64,000 bases of DNA from Halichondria panicea (GCF_963675165.1 NC_087390.1:1755501-1819500); one strand, 5' to 3'. Numbered from the stretch's first letter, positions 10,760 to 22,102 are shown. The notes: a model not told the origin generated them from the sequence alone. Program-made: numbers and translations.

Positions 10760-12217
10760 TTAGAGAACCTTCACTTTCATAAACAGTCTGAACTTGAGAC
10801 AGTCGTTTTTGAGGCACTGAGTATTTGTGTCAGCACAATAACCTAGGCGATCTAGGGGGAAGAACGTGAATGAGTCGCCAAAATATGTTGTCTTCTCCAT
10901 CAAAATTCTTGTTTCCGTTCCTATGTAGTGTCCATGGTCACCTAGCTGGTTGAGTATCTGTAGGATAGCTACACCTTCTGTTTTGTCAACCTCGTGCTTT
11001 TTGATGATGTAAGGAGTCAAATGTGTTCCATTAGCAAATCCAGTACCATTTGTAAAAACACCGTATATAAACTTCCACCCTTGTGCAGTAAACTCTCCAC
11101 CACTCCAGAGTCCATGGCTGGGTTTTGTTTGTTGTTTTGTAAACTCAGTGAGAGTAAACTCGTGGCAAGAGAACCCATTCAGCAATAACAAATCATTCTG
11201 TATCTTCACTGTGTTGGCTTCCATCGTGACCTTTAGATCACTGACCTTTGTGTCAAGGTTTCTAGCTTGTTGCTCAACCTTTGCATCGAGATCATGAAAC
11301 TTGGTATCAACTTTTGCGTCTAATTGTTGAATCTTGAAATGAATGTTATTGCCTTGTTCTTTTACCTGTTTCATCTGTTTCTGCAAGTCGACTATTTGCT
11401 GGTCTTTCTCCTCCATTTTCTGGTGTAGCTCTCTCGTTAGTTGCAGGTTGACGAGGGTGGCTGTCAGGAGGTGGTGTTGGACACTCTCTGTCATGTGACC
11501 CATCATATCTCTTTGAGGAACCTTCACGTCACATCCAGCTCCAGCAAACTCACACTCCACAAGTTGTAGGGGGCACTCCAGCAGGTGGCTATCAGCTTGG
11601 TAGCGAGGGACGGTACCGATCTCACATTGGTTGGGACAAGGCAGTGGGTAGTTGTCACAGCAAAGGGTATGGTCATTTCCGATATCGTGAGTTGATTCAA
11701 AGTCGCAATATTGGCACTTCCAGGGACGTTTTGGACAGGAGGTGGTGTGATAATTCAGGTCCCCCAGTTCCCCCGTCCACTCACACCCACTCTTCTTGTG
11801 GGGACAGCGAACATTTAATTTGTTGATTGTGTTGCGTTTGAAGAACTTGTCTTTCAGCGTTTTAAAGGGAGTGTTGTTACACATAGGACAAGGCTTGCCA
11901 TCTCTGATGATCCTCTGAGCAGCTTTCTCTGAGATGTGCTGTCCGCAGCAGTCGGTTTGATGTGGCTCTACCAGAATCTCAAGGATAATAGGACAGTACA
12001 AGTCCTTGTCAGGTTGTTCAACAAGGTCATAGTCAGGTTCAGCTGGCTGGGTGATCTGTTCTGGGGGGTGGGTAGCAGCTGGTTCTTGGTTCCTCACAGA
12101 TTTAGAACCGGATTTAGAGCAATAACTGGTAGCCATATTTAGCTGGGTTAGTGTTAGCAAGCAGCCACTCCCTGAGTTATCTGTGGTGTGTTTGGTAAAA
12201 GTGTCGTTATAGTGCAT
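10760..12217 (-). CDS. TRAF-like protein with RING-like, zf-TRAF, coiled-coil and MATH domains
   Basis: Intronless 485-codon gene. From the N-terminus: a polar leader; a RING-like module at residues ~72-115 (DLYCPIILEILVEP to GKPCPMC); TRAF-type zinc fingers ~135-250 rich in Cys/His (CPHKKSGCEW, CPNQCEIG); a coiled coil ~255-345; and a TRAF-C/MATH-type domain to the end, with GVFTNGTGFANGTH, ILNQLGDHGH and the closing KNDCLKFR block. TRAF proteins are cytosolic adaptors, often ubiquitin ligases, in receptor signalling. Here the second Cys of the first RING zinc site is replaced (CPII), so ligase activity is doubtful. The first Met could be 12217 or, since paralogues share MATS, the Met at 12136. 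A six-G tract at 12063-12068 keeps the N-terminal frame; the other copies have five and seven. Confidence 0.88.
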   Translation of the reverse strand: MHYNDTFTKHTTDNSGSGCLLTLTQLNMATSYCSKSGSKSVRNQEPAATHPPEQITQPAEPDYDLVEQPDKDLYCPIILEILVEPHQTDCCGQHISEKAAQRIIRDGKPCPMCNNTPFKTLKDKFFKRNTINKLNVRCPHKKSGCEWTGELGDLNYHTTSCPKRPWKCQYCDFESTHDIGNDHTLCCDNYPLPCPNQCEIGTVPRYQADSHLLECPLQLVECEFAGAGCDVKVPQRDMMGHMTESVQHHLLTATLVNLQLTRELHQKMEEKDQQIVDLQKQMKQVKEQGNNIHFKIQQLDAKVDTKFHDLDAKVEQQARNLDTKVSDLKVTMEANTVKIQNDLLLLNGFSCHEFTLTEFTKQQTKPSHGLWSGGEFTAQGWKFIYGVFTNGTGFANGTHLTPYIIKKHEVDKTEGVAILQILNQLGDHGHYIGTETRILMEKTTYFGDSFTFFPLDRLGYCADTNTQCLKNDCLKFRLFMKVKVL

Positions 12218-12246
12218 AGTTGGTGGTTATTTAATGCCACAAGTCA

Positions 12247-13144
12247 CAGGGGCGATCCTAGGATTCAGTAAGTGGGGGTGCTCATTGCGCGAAGCGCGCC
12301 GCAAAATTTAGACCACGCCCACTTCTGGGGTCACGCCCCTTTTGTCGGCAACGCCCACTGTTTTCTAGATGGTGCACAGCCACAGTACTGACAGTATTTT
12401 ACAGTGCCATCAGCAAGTCAAGAATGTTTACGACCAGAAGCTCAATTCGCCTGGGATGGCAAACTCTAGCCAACTCTTCTTAAGGTATGTCAAATGTCAA
12501 TGCAATCATGTCTAGTCTCTGTGTAAATGTAGAAGTTAAGTGATGATAAACGTTTGTTCCTTTGCTTGATCTGACGACAGTCTTGATTCTTTTCTTTTCA
12601 GGCCACTAAAAGATTGATCAGCTTACCAGGAGGTGACAGGCAGCGTACAAAGTATGACCACCAGTACGTACCTTGATGTTGAGGAAAAGAGACTTTGTAG
12701 TTTACATTGCAAACATTGATTATTATTATAATTTATTGTACATACATGTAGGCTTAATTATATAATTATACTATACATTCATGTACCTGGATCCAAGAAC
12801 CTTGTTGTGCTTGTTGTGAGGCAAGCTCAAGTGTTTGATACAGCAAACCACTTCCTGCTGCCTAGCCTTATTATTGAGCCCCTCCCCACTCTTTATTAGT
12901 TCCCATGGATATCCCAGTAACGATCGAAGAAAAGTAAGTTTTTTAGGCTAGCTAGCTAGATTAAGTTATTGTAACTATCACTATTAAGCTGTAGATAGCT
13001 GCAGTAAGTGTAGCTTCCTTCTAGCCAGCCAGTGATGGTTGAACTATCTACTTGAGCTTCTCTGAGTCTGGATAGGGTGCTGGAGCACCAGAGCCTGGAT
13101 GGGGGTGCTGGAGCACCCTAAGCACCACCCTGTGTACGCCCCTG
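12247..13144. mobile_element. ~900-bp non-autonomous hAT-like element
   Basis: The ends are CAGGGGCG and CGCCCCTG, a common hAT-type terminus, flanked by AGTCA on both sides (12242-12246, 13145-13149). The left subterminal region has the ATCCTAGGATT and CCACGCCC features shared with the element starting at 63053. Near the right end is an internal short duplication (GGGTGCTGGAGCACC twice). No transposase frame. The 5-bp duplication is shorter than the usual 8 bp for hAT, so the class is provisional. Confidence 0.65.
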
Positions 13145-13153
13145 AGTCAATAG

Positions 13154-14233
13154 TAGTCTTGCACAGCCATCCCCGGATGTTTTCTATTTGAACGCTAGGT
13201 CGATAACATGGGTCTGGGGAACTTCCTATGTAGAAGTTGTGTCGACACGCTGAAGATTTCTTGGCGTGTTAACTGCTGCAGTCAATTGGAGGTAAAAAGA
13301 AAGAAAAGATAGTTATGCAAAGCAGCCTCTTCTTGCCAATGCCAACTTGCTACAGTTTCCAGCTGACAATAATGGCTTATTTATGCTGTACTGACTATCC
13401 CATAAGATCACAGAAAGAGAGAGAAGTTCCATGGGTAGTTGTACAGAAGCAAGAGCTGAGTTGTAGATATTTAGCTTCAAGGACGTCTCCTACTAGACTA
13501 TAGTATCTATACCTGAAAATCAGCACTCCATATTCAAGTGGTAGTACTGCAAATAAGATTTGATTTGCATCTTTTGCTCTGAGAACTGAACCATGCCATT
13601 GAGAACCTTGAAACATAACATGCCTGGTTTAAGCTCAGTCTGGATCTTTCTAGTGACTCTGAGGAGTTGCTATAGCTTCTCTCCTTCTTGCAGGTGTAGA
13701 TGATGATCCATCATGATTTGAGCACTGAGCACGAGGACTCTCAACTAGGCCTTGCCCAATTATGCTAGCATAATTTTGAGACTAATAGGTGCAGTGGAGC
13801 ATTGAGCATTATGCCAGCCTAATAGGCACAAAATATTAGCCTAGTACTACTAGATCAGTTGACTTTTTTCTAAGATTTCCAGGCTTTCACCAATAATATA
13901 CTTCTAAGCGTCTGTGATGAGTTGCAGTATAATTCTCATTGATGATTTTGAGACTAATAGTAAAGACTAATAGGTACAATTGATGAGACTTGGAGACTAG
14001 ACACTAATAGGCAAAATTTTGAGCATAATTGGGCAAGGCCTACTCTCAACTACATAAATTATTTGCAGAACTGTGGTTTTCACATTAAGCTTATTGTAAC
14101 CACACTGTGGTCATCAACCATAAATAATATTATTTGTGACCACTATTTACTATCACCCACTTAAGGCCTTGCACAACTCGTTGATAGGAAGTTCTCCAGA
14201 CCCAATTTTTAATCGGGGCTGGTGTGAGACTAG
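13154..14233. mobile_element. ~1.1-kb inverted-repeat element, host of a nested insertion
   Basis: The left part (GGTCTGGGGAACTTCCTAT at 13211-13229) pairs with 14183-14201 with one mismatch. The outer stretch around 13154-13175 pairs more loosely with 14216-14233, both carrying AGCCCCG or CATCCCCG-like sequence. Exact ends and target duplication are unclear. It carries the insertion at 13747-14041. No recognisable coding sequence. Confidence 0.5.
13747..14041. mobile_element. 295-bp nested element with 10-bp target duplication
   Basis: The terminal inverted repeat begins AGGCCTTGCCCAATTATGCT at both ends. The sequence ACTCTCAACT is present directly outside both ends (13737-13746, 14042-14051), a 10-bp target duplication. 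The interior contains repeated GACTAATAGG words in varying spacing. Duplication length and long ends suggest a Mutator-like derivative. It has no protein-coding capacity. Confidence 0.85.
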
Positions 14234-14660
14234 TCAAGAGTAACAAAACCAGCAAATAAAGGTACACGTTAAAGTCATTTTTAACCTATAAGGCGCTGCC
14301 ACAGCTTATAGTATATAGTCAGTTAGTGTGTTTGTTTGTTTGTGTGTTTGTAGGTGGCAGGAGTAAAGTGTATCAAATAGTAATTAAGGTGTGTGTGTGT
14401 GTGGGTGTGCGTGTATAATGGCTATAATTAGTGCATGTAGTGGGTGTGTATGTTAATTCCGTGCATGCGCAATTATGACTGTGTCCTCTGTGTCATTACC
14501 CGAGGCGCGCGTGGGCGGCCACGGGTATAGTAGTCATTTGGTTTGTCTTTTCAGTGTTTGCCTGTTTGTAATTTCAGGGTCTGCTCACCTGGCTGCCACA
14601 GCACTGCGTTTATAGCATGGATAGCCTTCACACAACAAGTTATTAGTTTTAACAATAGTA
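14234..14660. other. Unique-looking spacer with a GT-rich stretch
   Basis: Contains TGTTTGTTTGTTTGTGTG around 14325 and a GTGTGTGTGT run near 14390. No gene, repeat end or conserved flank is recognised. Confidence 0.4.
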
Positions 14661-15480
14661 GATTTCGATGTTAGAGCTTTGTTGTCAACTACATTTATTT
14701 CGTTATACGATTTTTTGCGATATCATTGTTATTATCTTTGTTTTTGTTGATCTTGCATGTTCAGAACACTGTGTGTTGGTTATAGACGTAACAATAACTG
14801 TTATTTCAACAGTGCTTACACACCTATGTTTGTCAATGCACACCTGTACAGTTTGGGCATTTCTCATTACGTGTATGTTGTGAGAGTATTCGTACATCAT
14901 ATGGGTGTGGTTTTTTTACGTTACATGCAGTGGGGTAGTTGTATGTCTGTTTGTCCGCATATTCGATTCTGCATGAGTCTGCTCACCTGGATACAATATA
15001 GCGTGCGTTTACAGAATGTTAACACATTAGTTTTATTAAAGTTCATAAAAGCGACAAAAGCTAAGAAATTTACTTTTTAATTGGCTACTATTATAAAGCA
15101 GTATAGCTAGATAGTGTGCATGCAGCTTTGATTCGAGGCACTTTACTACACATACGCTATTACCCCACATGGATACCTATTTTGTTATCATGGGAAGAGA
15201 CTAGCTCCAGGCTTATATGCTGGCTCTAGATAAGATCCTCACCAACTCTATGGCCAAGACAACGACGGCCTTGGAGCATCCTGGTCTCCTCTGAAGCGCG
15301 TGGCCCACAAGTTTCACATGTGTGATGTCTGGATTACTATTCAAACCATCTTTGAGCCCAAAGTGCACCCTATAACCCTCCTAAAGATGATACTGTGAGC
15401 CTCACTCCAGTTCCACTTCATGTTACCTTGGTGTCTTAATGTAACAATCCAGGCCTTCTTCAATTGCTTGCTCTTCTGTG
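14661..15480 (+). repeat. Orphan 3' flank of a transporter unit (paralogue of 32329-33245)
   Basis: Starts with the sequence that normally follows a transporter stop codon (ACATTTATTTCGTTATACGA, then the ATGTTCAGAACA module) and runs closely parallel to the flank of the intact gene at 30769-32328, yet no transporter frame precedes it. Small differences from that paralogue are mostly self-complementary: CTAGCT for CT at 15201, TGCATGCA for TGCA at 15117, and an extra TA at about 15102. Part of the 32-kb flank, between the 3' module and the GGGTGTGGTTTTTTTACG stretch, is missing here. Confidence 0.8.
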
Positions 15481-16317
15481 ATCTATAGTCCGGGGCCACT
15501 TTTTGGATGGATACGTTTTTTCATTATAATTTGTTTCTTTTTGTTGAACAGAACAATTGTATTGTATTTGATTGTGTTAACTACTAACTATATATTGTGG
15601 TATAGAAGTAACAATAATATTGTATTGATTCATTTATTTGCACACATAATGAGTGCATGTGCGTGCAGCAGGGGTAGAGTTATCGGTGTGTGTTTGTGTA
15701 CATGTTTGTCGGTTTGTGTGTATGTGTGCATGTATGTGTGGACATAGAATGAGCTGTTTTTGACCGAACTAGACACTTCGTGGACTATTTTAACTGCTTA
15801 ATGAGACATTAGTTGAAAAGGCTAAAACTTATAGGCAATCTTCGAAGGCAACAAAAAAGTTAAATTAACAAAAATACTGTTTTCTAATCAACTAATAAAT
15901 TCACAATCGTGCATTCTTCCCCATAATGATAATGGTTGTTACGGTAAAAAGTTATTATATCCGTTTTGCCGCTGTGCGCATGCAATGAAGCTTAACGCAA
16001 GGGGTGAATGCATGAGCATCTTGTTATAATTATTCAGTCATGCAATTTGTCAAAAAAATTTATCTTTCAAGTTTGAGCTTGCATATATTATATGCAAGCT
16101 ATAGTATATTTATATCTGTTCTATGGCCAGACTGTTTTCTAAATGCATGTTCTAAATTCTCCTTTGCTTAGATTCATGCTTAATTGTATATCCATTTATC
16201 ATTTTAATATTGCATGCATAATTATACAGTATAGACGTGTCATGTTTACTCCTATTTGCATGTATACAATAAGGCCAATCTGATACGCTATATATATATC
16301 CAACCTCTCTACTGCAG
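15481..16317 (+). repeat. Orphan 3' flank of a second transporter unit (paralogue of 27634-28413)
   Basis: Joined directly to the preceding flank near the GATCTATAGTCCGG junction. It begins with the GTTGAACAGAACAATTG module seen after the intact gene at 26077-27633 and stays parallel to that flank up to and including the USP40-like exon that follows. Two different gene ends are thus fused back to back here, evidence of unequal exchange or deletion of at least one gene. Confidence 0.75.
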
Positions 16318-16389
16318 GGCTCTGATCCTTGTGTGCTGAGTGTAGACTGGAGGAAGAGCATTGGTGAGCTCAAGGAAGCCATTGCTGAG
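16318..16389 (+). pseudogene. Orphan USP40-like exon, copy D1
   Basis: A 72-bp phase-0 exon reading GSDPCVLSVDWRKSIGELKE and then AIAE, with a good acceptor (CTCTCTACTGCAG) and GTAAGT donor. It resembles the USP40 segment at the start of a ubiquitin-like region (the human protein has a Trp-Asp-Leu then Lys-Thr-Leu-Gly-Asp-Leu-Arg pattern). No neighbouring exon lies nearby in the right order, so it is probably a stranded duplicate. This is the best preserved of four copies; both splice sites are intact. Confidence 0.6.
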
Positions 16390-16757
16390 GTAAGTACACC
16401 AGAGCTCTATAGTGTGTGTTCTTTACATGGCTACATAAATAATCAATACAATTATAGCTTACTAAAATTAAATTATCATAGGACCAGAGGTTTCTCTGCT
16501 TTGTGACATACATTGTACTGTATAGTGGGTATATATTTGGCAAATCAGGTAAAGGATGACCAAGTTGTAATTGGTAATGCATGATCATCAAATTAATACT
16601 TCAGTTGCCCCATGTAGACGTAATACTTGCCAAATACACCCTTTATATACAGTTTGATTTATTCTCGATATGCGGCTATTAATTTGATTGTGTATGTACT
16701 AGACTGTACATTTACTGTTAGTACCGTATATCTTCTAATTTATCGGACAGCAAAAAA

Positions 16758-16811
16758 CTGAGTGTAGACCGGAGGAAGAGCATTGGTGAGCCCAAGGAAG
16801 CCATTGCTGAG
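16758..16811 (+). pseudogene. Partial USP40-like exon, copy D2
   Basis: A 54-bp second copy of the 3' part of the exon at 16318, in tandem about 430 bp downstream together with its following intron sequence. It begins inside the exon (LSVDRRKSIGEPKEAIAE), so the acceptor is missing. The GTAAGT donor survives. Confidence 0.65.
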
Positions 16812-17407
16812 GTAAGTACACCAGAGCTATAGTGTGTGTTCTTTGCATGGCTGCATGAATAATCAGCTTGCTATAATTACCATAGGACCAGAGGTTTCTC
16901 TGTACTCATACTTTGTGACTGACATACATTTATTGTACCGTATATATATATATATAGTGCATGAGTATAATATAATTATTAGGTGAAGTTGAAATTGGTA
17001 TAATGCGTGATTAAATAATGTCATCAGCATGATCGTCAAATTAGTACTTCAATTGCTCCATATAGAAATAATACTTGCCAAATACTTTATACGGTGTTTG
17101 ATTTATTCTCGATTTGCGGCTATTACATGATTGTATAATATTTATTATGTACTAGACTGTACATTCACTGTTAGTATATGGATGTGGTATAAGTTATAAC
17201 TAGTTTATATCCCAAGGGCATAGCAACATAACACTGTCTTAGTATAAAACTGCACAAAAAGATGACAAAGACAACTCCAGACACAGCTCCATCTCTTCTT
17301 TCTTCTAGACGCCAGTATCTGCAGCGTATAAGATTGGCATGACCGATGAATTGCTTGACACAAAATTGTTGGAGTTCCAACGCTGACAGTCTACTGCAAA
17401 ACAGCCC
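16812..17407. other. Tandem copy of D-exon flank and junction with the next repeat
   Basis: About 16812-17170 repeats the intron-side sequence following exon D1 (CCAGAGCTATAGTGTGTGTTC, GACCAGAGGTTTCTCTG, TTTATTCTCGAT). From about 17170 the sequence changes to a stretch containing the word CCAGTATCTGCAGCG, which I do not recognise. No gene supported. Confidence 0.5.
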
Positions 17408-18215
17408 CACCCCACTACTGCTGCAAAGAAACAGCCCCACCCCCCTACTCAGTGTAACTGCTGCTTGAACAGCCCTCCACGGTGGTCTATCCTTGGCCTC
17501 ACAACCAAGCCAAAGAAGCTCGCCTCTACACTGCTGCAAAACAACTCAAGCCCCCATCAAAAGAGCCGCTTCTAGTGCTATGGTGAAACAGAATTGACAT
17601 GCATCGAGGACTAGGTCTAGGAACATCCACAAAATGAACCTTGCATGGACAATTTTAAAACCTGCATGGTTCTTACTTCGCTACTTGTTATTTCTCATGA
17701 TAATTATTATAATTATTTGTCTAATGCCAGAGGGGCGTTTTGCGGTTAGTGCATTATGACTTTCAGCAGTGCGTTATGCTGCATATTGCACTTAGCAACA
17801 ACGTAGCAACGGGATATAAAGAGAGTTTATATCATGTTGTCAGGTAACAACGGTGTAATAAAAGTCATACATTCCCTTTAGCTAGTGTTATATTATTTTT
17901 GTTACACAGTCGCGTAGCCTTGAGGCATGATTTGATAAGAGGTTGTCGTGATATAAATTATAAAACACATAATTATAGCATGAGAATCCCCGTAAATATA
18001 CAGGCAACTTGCCCTCGTACTTGTGCCTGTATATTGTGTAAAACACTCGGTCTCACTATATCTATTGTATTATATATCACTATTAATTGTTTCTAAACAG
18101 TTTGTCAACAATTATTGACACTTATAGTTCAATGCTTTTTGGGCTTGTATTAACAATCGATGGCAGATACGAAAACTGAAACCCACTCTCACTTTTAATA
18201 GCAACGTGACTATTA
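17408..18215 (+). repeat. Direct repeat R1, first copy
   Basis: Parallel to 19310-20150. It begins in a Lys/Pro/Gln-rich stretch (CTGCTGCAAAGAAACAGCC), passes a strongly matching block with GGTCTATCC and GCCGCTTCTAGT, and ends in the transporter 5' module with GAAACCCACTCTCAC. Within it, AAATATACAGGCA pairs with TGCCTGTATATT as a short hairpin (about 17995-18035). The first part is open in more than one frame and might be a former terminal exon, but I cannot assign it. Confidence 0.7.
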
Positions 18216-18983
18216 TTATAATGAGCATTTAGGGAAAGTGTTGCATTTTGATCTCTGAGATCAAAAGAAACACTGTGCCAATATCTGCCATATGGCACAG
18301 TTCAGATGGTTAACTGCTGAAGTTACCTAAAGCCCACCCTCCACCCAGTAACCTGATCGAAACGATCCCCTTCTATTAATAATTATAGTTTTATAGTATA
18401 ACACTGTTGCAGTACTCAGTGGTAGGCAGGAAACGTTTTTCATGCGTCTGGTGCATTCCACAGCCGCCACAAGTAGTTGCAAACTAGTTGTCTTATAAAA
18501 GGAGTGATGTGTACACGGAAAGGAATGCAACAAATCAGTTGTTACACAGCTCACTCATGCGCACATTGGATATATTGGCCTTGGCCTAACTCGTGCATGT
18601 GTCACAACTATTACATGAATCACTCAATGCAATAATTATTTAGATATAGTAGATTGTACAAGTGTGCATCTGTGCATAGGCCCATGCACTGCTAGAATTT
18701 ATAGTTTTGCAATAATTATTGTTTGTAACATGCTCAAGATTGACTAGGTCACATAGGATTCATCAATCATCACTCTTAAAGTCCAGAACTCATGTTATTA
18801 CATAACCAAACACAGCTATTATGTAACATTGTAAGCTATTACAATAACCATTATACTATACACTGTTGCAGTAGATATTACTTGCTCTCTGCTACTATAG
18901 TTATAGTATAAGTAGCAACATAATTATATACATGCATGTGTGTATAAGTAGCAACATACATGTGTATAATGTGTGTGTATGTT
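18216..18983 (+). repeat. 5' flank of a transporter unit (paralogue of ~20151-20531)
   Basis: The stretch from about 18570 is parallel to 20175-20500 and leads into the transporter start at 18984 exactly as the other does. The paralogue at 20237-20246 contains a 10-bp self-complementary insertion relative to this copy (TGCATAGGCCC here). Confidence 0.7.
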
Positions 18984-19073
18984 ATGAGACAAACTAACTC
19001 TACGAACAGAGGCAGCCCTTTGGTATCAAGGAATGGCTGCAAGTGCAAGTACAGAGTGAGATGGTTCTATTCC
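18984..19073 (+). pseudogene. POT/SLC15-like transporter, copy 4 (N-terminal fragment only)
   Basis: Thirty codons of the conserved N-terminus (MRQTNSTNRGSPLVSRNGCK through RVRWFYS) are intact, then the sequence switches abruptly after TTCTATTCC into the interior of repeat R1 (GTAAATATACAGG). The remaining ~490 codons are absent. The N-terminus is closest to that of copy 5 (same NRGS), so this is the stump left when R1 and the start of a copy-5-like gene were duplicated and recombined. Confidence 0.85.
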
Positions 19074-19309
19074 GTAAATATACAGGCAACTTGCCCTCGT
19101 ACTTGTGCCTGTATATTGTGTAAAACACTCGGTCTCGCTATATCTATTGTTTCGAAAAACAGTTTGTCAATAATTATTGACACTTATAGTTTGAGCTTGT
19201 AATAACAATTGATGGCATGTACGAAAACTGAAACCCACTCTCACTCTTAATAGCAACGTGACTATTATTATAATGATCATTATTTTAGTTGAAGTTTCTA
19301 ACCCTAACC
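19074..19309 (+). repeat. Direct repeat R1, partial copy fused to the copy-4 stump
   Basis: Starts at the hairpin (GTAAATATACAGGCAACTTG) in the middle of R1 and runs through the CTGAAACCCACTCTCACTC module to about 19280, then meets the start of the next R1 copy. Three R1-derived segments therefore surround the copy-4 fragment. Confidence 0.7.
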
Positions 19310-20150
19310 CACCCCACTACTGCTGCAAAGAAACAGCAGCCCCACCCTCCTACTCAGTGTAAATGCTGCTCAAACAGCCCTCCACGGTGGTCTATCCTCG
19401 GCCTCACAACCAAGCCAAAGAAGCTCGCCTCTACACTGCTGCAAAACAACTCAAGCCCCCAGCAAAAGAGCCGCTTCTAGTACTATGGTGAAACAGAATT
19501 GACATGCATCACGAGGACTAGGTCTAGGAACATCCACAAAATGAACCTTGCATGGACAATTTTAAAACCTGCATGGTTGCAAAGAAGAAACTCCAGCAGT
19601 ACTGAACATTCCTGCATGCATGGCTGGACTTACTTCGCTACTTGTTATTTCTCATAATAATTTTATTTGTCTAATGCCAGAGGGGCATTTTGCGGTTAGT
19701 GCATTATGACTTTCAGCAGTGTGTTATGCTGCATATTGCACTTAGCAACAACGTAGCAACGGAATATAAAGAGAGTTTATATCACGTTGTCAAGGTAACA
19801 ACGGTGTAATAAAAGTCATACATTCCCTTTATCTAGTGTTATATTATTTTTGTTACGCGGTCGCGTAGCCTTGAGGCATGATTTGGTAAGGGGTTGTTGT
19901 GATATAAATTATAAAACACATAATTATAGCATGAGAATCCCCGTAAATATACAGGCAACTTGCCCTCGTACTTGTGCCTGTATATTGTGTAAAACACTCA
20001 GTCTCACTATATCTATTACTTAATTGTTTCGATAAACAGTTTGTCAATAAGAATTATTATTATTGACACTTATAGTTTGAGCTTGTAATAACAATTGATG
20101 GCATGTACAAAAACTGAAACCCACTCTCACTCTTAATAGCAACGTGACTA
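19310..20150 (+). repeat. Direct repeat R1, second full copy
   Basis: Parallel to 17408-18215 with small indels and one extra block of about 50 bp near 19576-19627, inserted next to TGCATGG. It ends in the same 5' module, upstream of transporter copy 5. Confidence 0.7.
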
Positions 20151-20531
20151 TTATTTTAGGGAAAGTGTTGAAGTTTCTGAATCACTCATGCAATAATTAT
20201 TTTTATGTTAGATTGTACAAGTGTGCATCTGTGCATATAATATTATAGGCCCATGCACTGCTAGAATTTATAGTTTTGCAAAAATTATTGTTTGTAACAT
20301 GCTCTAGATTGACTAGGTCACATAGGATTCATCAATCACTCTTAAAGTCCAGAACTCATGTTATTACATAACCAAACACAGCTATTATGTAACATTTTAA
20401 GCTATTCCTATTGCCAATCGATAATTATTGCCAATCGATATTGCTTGCTCTGCTACGTATATAATTACAGTATAATTATAGTGCATGTTTTAACAACGGC
20501 CCCTACGTTTGTGTATATGTGTGTGTCTGTT
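20151..20531 (+). repeat. 5' flank of transporter copy 5
   Basis: Parallel to 18570-18983. It contains the palindromic 10-bp addition ATAATATTAT at 20237-20246 and ends in the TATGTGTGTGTCTGTT sequence that precedes the start codon in most copies. No gene. Confidence 0.65.
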
Positions 20532-22102
20532 ATGAGACAAACTAACTCTACGAATAGAGGCAGTCCTCTGGTATCAAGGAATGGCTGCAAGTGCAAGTAC
20601 AGAGTGAGGTGGTTCTATTCCAATTGCAAGGGAGCTTTTCTCGTTCTGGTCTGGAATATGCTGTTGACTATGGCCTGTACATCAGCATACCAAATGTTTA
20701 ATGAACAACCTTATGTTGACTTTGTAATTCCGAAATCGCTCTTTGCTATCCCAGTTGTGTTTGGTTTGTTGGGAGCTGTTTTCTCAAGATGGCTAGCTGA
20801 CGCTAAGCTGGGGAACTACAGAGTGATGAAATACAGTTTTGTGCTATCGTTCCTCATAAGTTTACTTTATAGTGCCTTCACCCTAGTTCCTGACATTGCA
20901 CATTATACGTGTATATTGTGAGTGTCTTTTATTGCATAGGTGGGAGTCTCTTTGTAGTAGCTGTGGTAGCATACTCTGTTACCTCACTACAACTAGGCCT
21001 GGATCAGATGCCTCATGCTTCATCTTCCAATATTAGTAGTTTTATTGCCTGGTTTGTATTCAGTATCTATGCTGGTGCTTGGATTCCAAATGTTTCCAAT
21101 TTGCCCATTATAATGGGTTCTTTGTATAGTAGTGAATTATCGCACTGGGTTGTCCAACTTTACAGTTTGCTGCCACCTTTGTGTATGAGTGTTGTTCTTA
21201 TTCTTGACTTTCTCCTAGCTAAAAAATGGCTGATAATTGAGCCAAAGTCACCTCAGTCCCTCAAAACCATATACTGTATTCTCAAGTTTGCTGTCAAGCA
21301 CAAGGCTCCCCTCAATCGCAGTACTCTCACATACTGGGAGGAAGACATACCTTCAAGAATGGACTTGAGAAAGTCGAGATATGGTGGACCATTCACTACA
21401 GAGCAAGTTGAAGATGTGAAGACCATCCTACGTTTGTTACCCCTCTGCCTAGCACTATGGCTTCTTGGGTGCTCACTTGCAATCTACCATCCAGTAACTT
21501 CTGCTATTGTTTATCTCCCAGATTGGAAGCGTTATGTTTCAATGCTTTTGGCCCTATTCACATATAACCGTTACTGGTGTGGAATGGTTTGGACTGTCTT
21601 TTATGAGTTTGTGCTATACCCATGGCCAGTGATACGTAACAGGCTTCCCAGCATCCTTAGAAGAATTGGGATAATTTCTCTCTTTATCACGGCTCTCAGT
21701 ATTGTTTTTCTAATTCTGGAAATATCAAAAAATAATTACGGTGATTTAGCTGCAATCAAGTATGTTACAATCATTATAAATTCAATTTCTTTGGGTTTGC
21801 TCGCAATACTGCTCGCTAGTACCATGCTAGAGTTAGTTTGTGCTCAAGCCCCATACAACATGAGAGGATTGTTTGGAGGATGTATGGTGTTGGTGTTGTT
21901 CTCATGTATTATTATTGGCAAATGCATTCCTTCACACAGTGCATTAACAATATATGGGGTTAGAATAGCTATCAGTCTGCTTGCATTCATCCTGTACTGC
22001 CTCCTCGCTCGCTGTTACAAGAGAAGAGTTAGAGACGAGGACTACGATGCACACAGAGTGGTGGAAGAGGTCTATGATCGATATTTGACAGCTCAGTATT
22101 GA
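20532..22102 (+). pseudogene. POT/SLC15-like transporter, copy 5 (single 2-bp frameshift)
   Basis: Complete gene apart from one lesion: an extra TA/AT at about 20905 (CATTATACG against CATTACG elsewhere) shifts frame at the start of helix 4. The remaining 397 codons are open to the normal end (DRYLTAQY). It has all the family landmarks: WLADAKLGNYRV, QLGLDQMPHASSSNISSF, YGGPFTTEQVEDVKTILR, CAQAPYNMRGLFGG. Two in-frame 6-bp insertions are special to it: CAATTGCAA for CAA at 20621, adding two residues before KGAF, and CCATGGCCA for CCA at 21620, adding Trp-Pro in LYPWPVIRN. It could be a segregating null or an assembly error; the lesion matches the insertion class common in this window. Confidence 0.85.
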
